NCBI GenBank assembly: GCA_002840165.1
Contig: PGZN01000031.1
Span: forward strand, 1 to 51,811
DNA length: 51,811 nucleotides
Reading direction: 5' to 3'
Source: Firmicutes bacterium HGW-Firmicutes-8
Lineage (GTDB): Bacteria; Bacillota; Thermincolia; Thermincolales; UBA2595
Shown here: piece after piece, positions 7,277 through 13,697 of the stretch
How positions within the stretch are numbered: the stretch's first letter is position 1
How the letters are laid out: the number at the start of each line of letters is the position of its first letter
The notes under the pieces: model-generated
The model's input: only the letters and a program-made list of their open reading frames with translations
What the model was told of the DNA's origin: nothing
Database searches by the model: none
Translations under genes and position numbers: made by a program

Positions 7277-8344
7277 ATGACAGATACCAAAGAGCCCTGC
7301 AAGCTTACTTCACTGTCATGTAAAGCCGGCTGAGCGGCGAAGATAGGTCCGGAGGACCTGGCTCAAGTTCTTCGTCTTCTGCCCCCCTCTAAACCCGATC
7401 CGAACCTGCTCGTCGGCCTTGATACCTCCGATGATGCGGGGGTTTACCGGATAAATGACGAATTAGCCCTCATTCAGACCGTCGATTTTTTTACCCCTGT
7501 GGTTGACGATCCTTATTCCTACGGCCAGATTGCGGCCGCCAACTCCTTAAGCGATGTTTATGCTATGGGCGGCAGGCCGTTGACTGCGATGAACATCATC
7601 TGCTTCCCGACTGGAAAGTTGGAATTATCGGTGTTGGCTGAAATCCTCCGCGGTGGGGCCGACAAGATTGCCGAAGCAGGCGCGGTGCTGGTCGGGGGAC
7701 ATTCGGTAGAGGACAATGAACCAAAATATGGTTTATCAGTTACCGGAATCGTACATCCGGCCAGAGTTCTGACGAACTCCGGGGCCAAACCGGGTGATGT
7801 TCTTGTTTTGACGAAACCGTTGGGGATTGGTATTATTACGACAGCTATCAAGGGCGGGTTGGCGTCACCTGAAGAAATCAGCACAGCTGTTAACATAATG
7901 TCAGCTTTAAACAACAAAGCAGCTGAAGTTATGGTTGAGGTTGGAGTCAATGGGTGTACGGATGTAACCGGGTTTGGACTTCTTGGCCACAGTGTTGAAA
8001 TGGCCCGGGCCAGCGGTGTTTCATTCACGATATTTGCGGCCCAGGTACCGGTTCTACAGCCGGTTCGAAATTACGTAAACATGGGTATTATACCTGCCGG
8101 GACGAGGAACAACCTGAATTATTTAAAACAGTTCGCTGATTTTGCCCCCGAATTAGCTGAATCGGAGAGGTTGATCCTGGCTGATGCTATTACGTCCGGG
8201 GGGTTATTAATTTCCGTTCCCGCAGAAAAGAGCGGGGAACTGATCGGGAAGCTGCATGCCAGGGGTGTAACAGATGCCGCTGTCATCGGTGAGGTAAACT
8301 CTGAAGGCGGAAGCCTGATCAAAGTGGTGAGGGAAAGACTGTGA
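7277..8344 (+). CDS. selD: Selenide, water dikinase, selenocysteine-containing
   Basis: Makes selenophosphate from selenide and ATP, the selenium donor for SelA. Translated with UGA as Sec the gene encodes 355 residues, a normal SelD length. Codon 19, TGA at 7331-7333, falls in TSLSCKAG-U-AAKIGPEDLA, exactly where the family has its catalytic Cys/Sec followed by Lys. After the UGA the frame continues without a stop through VGLDTSDDAGVYR, TVDFFTPVVDDPYSYGQIAAANSLSDVYAMGG (in two halves) and GTRNNLNYL to TGA 8342-8344. A gene finder that stops at UGA would report only an N-truncated form starting near 7499. ATG 7277 follows CGGGGTGA. The bshC GTG start overlaps the selD stop, so the genes are translationally linked. 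Because SelD is itself a selenoprotein, its synthesis depends on its own product, a natural feedback. Confidence 0.95.
7331..7363 (+). promoter_or_regulatory. Sec UGA codon and candidate bacterial SECIS hairpin of selD
   Basis: The in-frame TGA at 7331-7333 is followed by AGGTCC (7345-7350), loop GGA (7351-7353) and GGACCT (7354-7359), a perfect 6-bp stem that can extend by a T-G pair and then past a mismatch. The loop starts 17 nt after the UGA and has G in its first two positions. Both fit known bacterial SECIS elements read by SelB. The three-base loop is tight, so the exact fold in vivo is uncertain. Confidence 0.75.
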
Positions 8345-9969
8345 AAATAGAGCCTGTTTCTATTAAATATACAAGTCCTTTGGTCAATAAATACCTATGG
8401 GATTATCCGGAAGTCAGTCACCTGTTTGAGCATAATCCCCATGAATTGTCGTCATTTAAGGACAGGTACGAAGTTATTAAGCGTGACTACGATACGGACC
8501 GCGTCGAGTTGGTCCGTATTTTAACGGAGTATAACGAGCATCTCAATTGTGGTGACAAAACGAGAGAAAACCTGAAAAAACTGGCCGACCCTGACACTGT
8601 TGCAGTCGTTACCGGCCAGCAGGCCGGGGTGTTTACCGGACCTTTGTACACGATTTATAAAGCCATCACAGCTATCCAGCTGGCCGGGGAAATCACCGCC
8701 AAGACCGGGTTACAGGTAATTCCCCTGTTTTGGGTGGCGGCTGAGGATCACGATTATCTGGAAATAGACCATGTGGATTATATAAACAAAGGACAGGAAC
8801 CGGCCCGCCTGAAGATGGATTACCACCCCCCGGGTAAATACTCAGTCGGTCATATCCCGGTAACAGAAGCGGTGTATGACCTAATTGCCCGACTGGCGGA
8901 AGATACAAACCCCTCCGAATATAAAACAGGGATAGTAAACAAGCTCCGGGAATTAGCCGAGCAAAGCGGCAGCCTGGCGGATTGGTTTGCGGGTGTAATG
9001 TCATGGCTTTTTAAGAAACAGGGCTTGGTTCTCGTGAATCCCTTGGACCGGGGTTTGCGCAGGCTATGGAGCGATGCCTTTGCAGACTTCCTGCAGAAAA
9101 CCGACCTCGTGAATGCCAAGGTCCGGGCCGGGATGGCCAAGGTCAGGGCTTTGGGAGTAGAGCCCCAGGTAGAAGAGGTGGAAAATAACGTTAACCTATT
9201 TCTTTATGTTAACAAAGAAAGGCTTCCCCTGCTGAAGTCAGGCGATAACTACACTGTTAGGGGTGGATCCGGACAATGGTCTCTCGACGACTTAACCGGA
9301 ACAGCCAAAAACAATCCGGAACTGCTCAGCCCCAATGTTGTTCTCCGTCCTATCGCCCAAGATGTCCTGCTGCCAATTCTGGCTTATGTTGCCGGACCCG
9401 GTGAAATCTCGTACTATGCCCTTTACCGGGAAGTTTACCCACTGTTTGGCCAGAGAATGCCGGTTATTTATCCGCGCGTGCATATAACCCTTATCGAAAG
9501 AGGGGCAGCCAAATACATGGCCAAATACGGGGTCGAATTTACCTGCGGGGCTTCCGGGCTTAACAAAAAGTTGAGTGAGTATCTGGATTCCCAGGACCGC
9601 CTTGGCATCGACGAGTTGTTTGGCAGCTTTTCGGATGGGCTGAAAAATTCCTATTTGGATTTGATTGCCAGGGTTGCCGCAGTCGACCCGGAGCTGGCCA
9701 AGCACGGGTATGAAAGCTTGAACAAGTTGGTATTCCAGGTAGAACATTTTAAGAAAAAGACTCATCAGTATCACCGGAAATCCTGCGACCTTGTAATCAA
9801 ACGATTCCGTACTATGGAGAACCAGCTGTTCCCGCGGCACAACTGGCAGGAGCGGGTTTTTAACATATTCCCGTATTTATTCAAATACGGTTCGGGTTTT
9901 ATCGAAACCCTGTGTGAAACACCTTTACTCGGTGATCATAAACACAAGTTAATATACCTCGGTGACTGA
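8341..9969 (+). CDS. bshC: Putative cysteine ligase BshC (bacillithiol synthesis family)
   Basis: A 542-residue cytoplasmic protein of the BshC/YllA family. In Bacillus it adds cysteine to glucosaminyl-malate as the last step of bacillithiol synthesis. Family hallmarks are VTGQQAGVFTGPLYTIYKA (about 95-115), PLFWVAAEDHDYLEIDHV, LRPIAQDVLLPILAYVAGPGE (in two halves) and a C-terminal coiled-coil region (about 430-505) before a HNWQERVFNIFPYLFKYG ending. Length equals the B. subtilis protein. GTG 8341 overlaps the selD stop by 4 bp, so it is the third gene of the sel operon. bshA and bshB are not visible here; the PIG-L protein at 30272 belongs to the BshB superfamily but its context is polysaccharide. 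The link of BshC with selenium genes is unusual and may reflect thiol needs of selenium metabolism (inference). Confidence 0.9.
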   Translation: MKIEPVSIKYTSPLVNKYLWDYPEVSHLFEHNPHELSSFKDRYEVIKRDYDTDRVELVRILTEYNEHLNCGDKTRENLKKLADPDTVAVVTGQQAGVFTGPLYTIYKAITAIQLAGEITAKTGLQVIPLFWVAAEDHDYLEIDHVDYINKGQEPARLKMDYHPPGKYSVGHIPVTEAVYDLIARLAEDTNPSEYKTGIVNKLRELAEQSGSLADWFAGVMSWLFKKQGLVLVNPLDRGLRRLWSDAFADFLQKTDLVNAKVRAGMAKVRALGVEPQVEEVENNVNLFLYVNKERLPLLKSGDNYTVRGGSGQWSLDDLTGTAKNNPELLSPNVVLRPIAQDVLLPILAYVAGPGEISYYALYREVYPLFGQRMPVIYPRVHITLIERGAAKYMAKYGVEFTCGASGLNKKLSEYLDSQDRLGIDELFGSFSDGLKNSYLDLIARVAAVDPELAKHGYESLNKLVFQVEHFKKKTHQYHRKSCDLVIKRFRTMENQLFPRHNWQERVFNIFPYLFKYGSGFIETLCETPLLGDHKHKLIYLGD

Positions 9970-10087
9970 TTTTTTCACTAAACGGGTTTACCAGTCTTTA
10001 ACAATTATAAAGCTAATTAAAATAGAGGAAACGGGCTTGATATTGTCGAATATAATCAGTGCAGTTCAAAGACGATGAAAGGCGGCG

Positions 10088-11461
10088 ATGTGTTTGAACA
10101 AAATCTTCATCCTTGATACTAACGTTTTGCTTCACGACTCCCAGGCTATCTTCAAATTCCAGGATAATGATGTTATAATTCCGCTTATTGCTATTGAGGA
10201 AATGGACAACCAGAAACGCCGGCAGGATGAAGTCGGGAGAAATGCCCGTCGTGTGGCTAAGATGATTGATGATCTCCGCCATCGGGGTAAAATATTTGAA
10301 GGTGTTAAGCTTGACAATGGTGGAACCCTAAAGGTTGAACTAAACCACCAAAAAATAGAGAAGCTGTCCGGAGCGCTGGAGCAGTTTAAAGCTGATAACC
10401 GGATACTGGCTGTGGCGATGGCTTATCAGGAAGAGTTTCCTGATCGAAAGGTAGTCCTGGTTACAAAGGACACCTACCTGCGGATTAAGGCCGATGTCGC
10501 CGGAATAGATGCCGAAGATTATAAGACCGATAAAGTAAATATAGAAGAGCTTTACTCCGGAGCGGTTGAACTTCAGGTCAACCCGGAGCTGATCAATCAG
10601 TTTTACAGTAACAGTTTTATCCCTTGGGAAAAGCCCGAAGATGACCCGGAAGCGCTTTATCCCAACCAGTTTGTATCCCTTGTAGATGTCAACGGCAGCG
10701 GTCAGTCAGCCTTATGCCGTTACAACCCGGATAAAAAAGGTCTTGTCCCACTGCTTTATGCAAATACCGAAGCATGGGGGATTCGGGCCCGCAACAGGGA
10801 ACAAAGATACGCCATGGAATTGCTGATGGATGATAGTATCAGACTGGTAACCCTGGTGGGCCAGGCTGGAACAGGCAAAACCCTTCTGGCTGTAGCAGCC
10901 GGGTTGGAAAAGACTATCGACATGGAAACATACAAAAAGCTCGTTGTTACGAGGCCGGTTATCCCTCTCGGTGGTGATATCGGTTTTCTGCCGGGGGACA
11001 AAGAAGAGAAGATGCGTCCATGGATGAGTCCGATATATGATAACCTCGAATATATCTTCGGGCAGGGCAAGGAATCAAAAAAAGACAAAGGCGACCATGA
11101 GAAACCTAAGACGAGTAATGTCGAAACAACAATCCGGTACTTCAAGGATAAAGGCCAGTTGGAACTGGAAGCCCTGACCTATATCAGGGGTAGGACGATG
11201 CCCCACCAATACATTATCGTAGATGAAGCCCAAAACCTAACCCCGCATGAAGTTAAAACCATTCTGACGAGGGCCGGTGAAGCGACTAAAGTTGTCCTTA
11301 CCGGTGACCCCTACCAGATTGACCACCCTTACCTCGATTCTAACAGTAACGGTTTGATATATGTCGTAGAGAAATTTAAAGGGGTCAAAATAGCCGGCCA
11401 CGTTACCTTTGTTAAAGGTGAGCGGTCTGAGCTGGCGCAGTTAGCTGCGGAACTGATATAG
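10088..11461 (+). CDS. PhoH family ATPase with N-terminal PIN domain
   Basis: A 457-residue protein of the PhoH2/YlaK type. An N-terminal PIN nuclease-like domain (about 5-140: ILDTNVLLHD, IPLIAIEEMDNQK, DNRILAVA, VTKDTYLR) is joined to a PhoH P-loop ATPase. Walker A is GQAGTGKT near 258-265; Walker B is YIIVDEAQNLTP near 376, followed by TGDPYQIDHPYLDSNSNG. Related proteins are RNA-acting toxin/helicase-like factors; the in vivo role is not settled. ATG 10088 follows AAAGGCGG. The gene stands alone: 118 bp separates it from bshC, and a strong terminator lies at 11511. A heptad array starts at its very stop codon. Domain assignment is certain; the biological role is only inferred. Confidence 0.92.
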   Translation: MCLNKIFILDTNVLLHDSQAIFKFQDNDVIIPLIAIEEMDNQKRRQDEVGRNARRVAKMIDDLRHRGKIFEGVKLDNGGTLKVELNHQKIEKLSGALEQFKADNRILAVAMAYQEEFPDRKVVLVTKDTYLRIKADVAGIDAEDYKTDKVNIEELYSGAVELQVNPELINQFYSNSFIPWEKPEDDPEALYPNQFVSLVDVNGSGQSALCRYNPDKKGLVPLLYANTEAWGIRARNREQRYAMELLMDDSIRLVTLVGQAGTGKTLLAVAAGLEKTIDMETYKKLVVTRPVIPLGGDIGFLPGDKEEKMRPWMSPIYDNLEYIFGQGKESKKDKGDHEKPKTSNVETTIRYFKDKGQLELEALTYIRGRTMPHQYIIVDEAQNLTPHEVKTILTRAGEATKVVLTGDPYQIDHPYLDSNSNGLIYVVEKFKGVKIAGHVTFVKGERSELAQLAAELI

Positions 11462-11506
11462 TGGAGAGTGGAGAGTGGAGAGTGGAGAGTGGTTAGTGGA
11501 GAGTGA
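11461..11506. repeat. Heptanucleotide array (GGAGAGT)n
   Basis: Starting at the phoH stop codon, GTGGAGA units repeat about five times, interrupted by GTTAGT before a last unit. A second array of the same heptad lies at 15631-15670. Confidence 0.9.
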
Positions 11507-11510
11507 AAGG

Positions 11511-11540
11511 CTGCCCTGATAGATAATCAGGGCAGTCTTT
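11511..11540 (+). terminator. Intrinsic terminator of phoH
   Basis: Perfect 10-bp stem CTGCCCTGAT (11511-11520)/ATCAGGGCAG (11526-11535), loop AGATA, followed by TCTTT. It lies 50 bp behind phoH, after the heptad array. Confidence 0.85.
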
Positions 11541-11665
11541 GGGAGACGCCGGTTTTTTACGCAGGTAACGGTTTTCCGGACCGGGGTATGAAAAAGGCCA
11601 ATTTCGCGGTCCTGAGAGTTCGCAAAAATATCGCGGCAGCTATTGCTGACGGGGTAAACTGGTGA

Positions 11666-11694
11666 TTGCTAAACACATGAAAAAAAGGTATAAT
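11666..11694 (+). promoter_or_regulatory. Sigma-A-type promoter of the Moco operon
   Basis: TTGCTA (11666-11671), 17-bp spacer, then TATAAT (11689-11694). Transcription would start near 11701, about 30 nt before the riboswitch aptamer. Confidence 0.75.
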
Positions 11695-11726
11695 ACTAGT
11701 AAGATACTTTTCTCAAAAAAATATGT

Positions 11727-11880
11727 TACTCCGAGCTTGCAGCCCTAAACCCTTAACTGGCATGGGTTGTCGGCCTTGACCGGTATTCCGGTCGCAGGGT
11801 GTCCGTGGAAACCCGGTCGCCTCCCGTATTTGGAAAGGAGGATTGTTTATTAGAAACACACCCTTTCCGGGTGCTTTTTT
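11727..11880 (+). ncRNA. Moco RNA motif riboswitch with transcription terminator
   Basis: The leader has the recognisable 3' end of the Moco RNA motif, GCCTCCCGTATTTGGAAAGG (close to the E. coli moaA leader as I remember it), and an internal hairpin GACCGG-TATT-CCGGTC. Behind it CACCC (11859-11863)/GGGTG (11869-11873) plus CTTTTTT forms an intrinsic terminator. GGAAAGG of the aptamer end (11832-11838) is perfectly complementary to CCTTTCC (11862-11868), which covers the terminator's left arm and loop. So aptamer plus terminator (OFF) and antiterminator (ON) exclude each other. I infer shut-off of Moco synthesis when cofactor is plentiful. Whether it senses the molybdenum or tungsten cofactor (the Tuco variant lacks one stem) cannot be decided by eye. 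Confidence 0.85.
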
Positions 11881-11914
11881 ATTTAGCGGCCAGCGGCCTG
11901 AAGGAGGTTATATT

Positions 11915-12094
11915 ATGGACAAGATCCCAGAAAAAGTATTAGAAGCTGTACGGAAAGCGGCCCCGGAGGGCCGGTTGAGCTGTGCGGAGGCTCATTCCCT
12001 GGCTAAGGCGCTGGGAGTGGATTTTATTATTATCGGACAAGCGGCAGACGAACTAAAAATAAAAATCAAAAACTGCCAACTCGGGTGTTTCTAG
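11915..12094 (+). CDS. 59-residue hypothetical protein with CQLGCF tail, first gene of the Moco operon
   Basis: ATG 11915 follows a perfect AAGGAGG (11901-11907). The frame is open back to 11843, but that part is riboswitch terminator, so the longer form is rejected. The protein begins MDKIPEKVLEAVRKAAPEG, continues RLSCAEAHSLAKALGV, then IGQAADELKIKIKNCQLGCF and ends there. The middle looks like a short helix-turn-helix (SCAEAHSLAKALGVDFIIIG), and the Cys pair at the C-terminus could bind metal or a thiolate. I have the impression of similar tails beside molybdopterin genes in other anaerobic Firmicutes but know no function. It is 9 bp before moeA, and both are behind the riboswitch. A regulatory or metal-delivery role is speculation. 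Confidence 0.8.
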   Translation: MDKIPEKVLEAVRKAAPEGRLSCAEAHSLAKALGVDFIIIGQAADELKIKIKNCQLGCF

Positions 12095-12103
12095 GAGGTT
12101 AAA

Positions 12104-13342
12104 ATGGCCGAGCTGTTTAAGCTGATGTCTGTTGAGCAGGCTTGGGAGATATTTAGGAACAATTTGGCCCTCCCTGGGTTCAGAAAAGAGAATATTTCTG
12201 TACAAAACTCACTCGGCCGTATCCTGGCCGGTGATATTGTATCAGACGTGGATGTCCCCGGTTTTAGCCGTTCCACGATGGACGGATATGCGGTAAAGGC
12301 CCGTGACACCTTCGGAGCTTCTGAAGCGATGCCCGCTGTCCTGGAGATAGCAGGGGAGGTCCTCATGGGCGAGAACGCGCCCGACCCGGTTGAGCCGGGC
12401 CGAACTGTCCGGATTTCGACAGGTGGGATGCTGCCTGACGGGGCTGATGCTGTAGTGATGATTGAGTACACCGAACTGATGGACAGCAGTACAATATTGG
12501 TTGTTAAACCTGCAGCCCCAGGAGAGAACGTCGTCCGGCGCGGTGAAGACATTGGCGCCGGACAGGTTGTCATTAAAGCCGGGACGGTTATCAGGCCTCA
12601 GGAGATGGGGGCGATGGCCGGGATAGGAAATACGGTTTGCGAGGTCGTCCAAAGACCGCGGATCGGGATTATATCCACCGGGGACGAAGTTGTAGACCCC
12701 GGGCAGATTCCCGGTCCCGGACAGGTAAGGGACATCAATTGTTTTGCTGTTGTGGGTTTGGTGGAAGAGGCCGGCGGGCAGGCTTTATCCTATGGTATTG
12801 TTAGGGACGAGCCCGCTCAACTGGGACAGGTATTGAAAACAGCCATCCGGGAAAACGATATTGTCGTGATTTCCGGGGGAAGCTCGGTAGGCAGCAGGGA
12901 TGTTACTTCCGAAGTGCTCAATTCCCTGGGAAAGCCGGGCGTGCTGGTCCACGGTGTCTCTGTAAAGCCGGGTAAACCGACAATTTTGGGTGTAGTTGAC
13001 AATAAACCGGTGTTTGGATTACCGGGTCACCCCGCATCTGCTCTGGTTTTGGCTGATATATTTCTTGTCCCTTTAATCAGGGCTTATTCCGGCCTTGGTT
13101 TCACAACCCCCAGCCGCCGTACTGTACGGGCCTTTATGGGCAGAAGCATGGCATCTGCGAGCGGCAGGGTTGACTATATCAGGGTTGCAGTCACGGCAAC
13201 AAACGGCCGGTTGACTGCCGAGCCTATTCTCGGCAAATCCGGGTTAATTACCACTATGGTCAAGGCTGACGGCTGCGTAATCATCCCGATGGCCAAAGAA
13301 GGCCTGGAAGCGGGAGAAGAGGTCGAGGTAATCCTCTATTAA
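12104..13342 (+). CDS. moeA: Molybdopterin molybdenumtransferase MoeA
   Basis: Inserts molybdate into adenylylated molybdopterin. The 412-residue protein has the usual layout: N-terminal MoeA domains with SRSTMDGYAV (about 55-64) and ISTGGMLPDGADAVVMIEY (104-122), the MPT-binding domain with STGDEVV (191-197), GGSSVGSRD (258-266) and KPGKPTILG, and a C-terminal barrel from about 330. GLPGHPASAL (305-314) is the conserved loop. Its AGGAGG site lies between the preceding small gene and ATG 12104. A second, fused MoeA follows 355 bp later, so the two may divide labour between Mo and W cofactors, as suggested for other anaerobes with two MoeA (inference). Confidence 0.95.
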   Translation: MAELFKLMSVEQAWEIFRNNLALPGFRKENISVQNSLGRILAGDIVSDVDVPGFSRSTMDGYAVKARDTFGASEAMPAVLEIAGEVLMGENAPDPVEPGRTVRISTGGMLPDGADAVVMIEYTELMDSSTILVVKPAAPGENVVRRGEDIGAGQVVIKAGTVIRPQEMGAMAGIGNTVCEVVQRPRIGIISTGDEVVDPGQIPGPGQVRDINCFAVVGLVEEAGGQALSYGIVRDEPAQLGQVLKTAIRENDIVVISGGSSVGSRDVTSEVLNSLGKPGVLVHGVSVKPGKPTILGVVDNKPVFGLPGHPASALVLADIFLVPLIRAYSGLGFTTPSRRTVRAFMGRSMASASGRVDYIRVAVTATNGRLTAEPILGKSGLITTMVKADGCVIIPMAKEGLEAGEEVEVILY

Positions 13343-13367
13343 AGTTGACAGTTGACAGTTGTCAGTG
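13343..13367. repeat. Heptanucleotide array (GTTGACA)n
   Basis: Starting right after the moeA stop: GTTGACA, GTTGACA, GTTGTCA. It is a third heptad sequence, distinct from TAGCAAC and GGAGAGT but at the same kind of position, directly behind a stop codon. Confidence 0.85.
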
Positions 13368-13390
13368 CTTTGCCTGCGGCTCTTAATAAA

Positions 13391-13640
13391 AAATAGCCGC
13401 GGATGACGCTGATTAACGCGGATTACGTAAATGTTTTCTTCAGCAACTCAATTAATAGTGCTTGCTGTAAGCTGCACTTTTGTTAGGCAGAAAAGCAAAC
13501 TTGTATGACCTGTGCTTGTTTTTGTTTTATATAAATTATAGATTATAAATTCACAGCATGTTTTATCCGCGTCGTTCTAATCCGCGTTTATCCGCGTCAT
13601 CCGCGGCCTTTTTCAAATGTTTGACTGCAGCTTTGCTGCT
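13391..13640. repeat. Second MITE-like element with inverted TCCGCG ends
   Basis: The left end (13391-13430) has GCCGCGGATGACGC and CGCGGAT; the right end (13561-13640) has ATCCGCGTCATCCGCGGC followed by TTTTTCAAATGTTTGACTG and GCAGCTTTGCTGC. The ~130-bp interior is AT-rich, noncoding and unlike the interior of the element at 5291-5751. Together with the GTTGACA array it fills the gap 13343-13697. Behind it GGATATCTGTGGTATCC (about 13643-13659) is another small hairpin, like one at 5627. Confidence 0.65.
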
Positions 13641-13697
13641 AGGATATCTGTGGTATCCTTTAAGAGGAAATTACTTGTTTGGCAGGTGGAAGATTTG

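Noticed and set aside
7331-7333. Nonsense mutation or frameshift in selD
   Set aside because: The TGA lies exactly at the family's Cys/Sec position, the frame is intact on both sides, and selA is adjacent; selenocysteine is the better reading.
10026-10056. Sigma-H-like promoter before phoH (AGGAAAC ... GAATAT)
   Set aside because: Spacing and both boxes fit only loosely; TATAAT at 10051 lacks a -35 partner at 17 bp.
11843-11914. N-terminal extension of the 59-residue protein
   Set aside because: This stretch is the riboswitch terminator, and AAGGAGG clearly sets the start at 11915.
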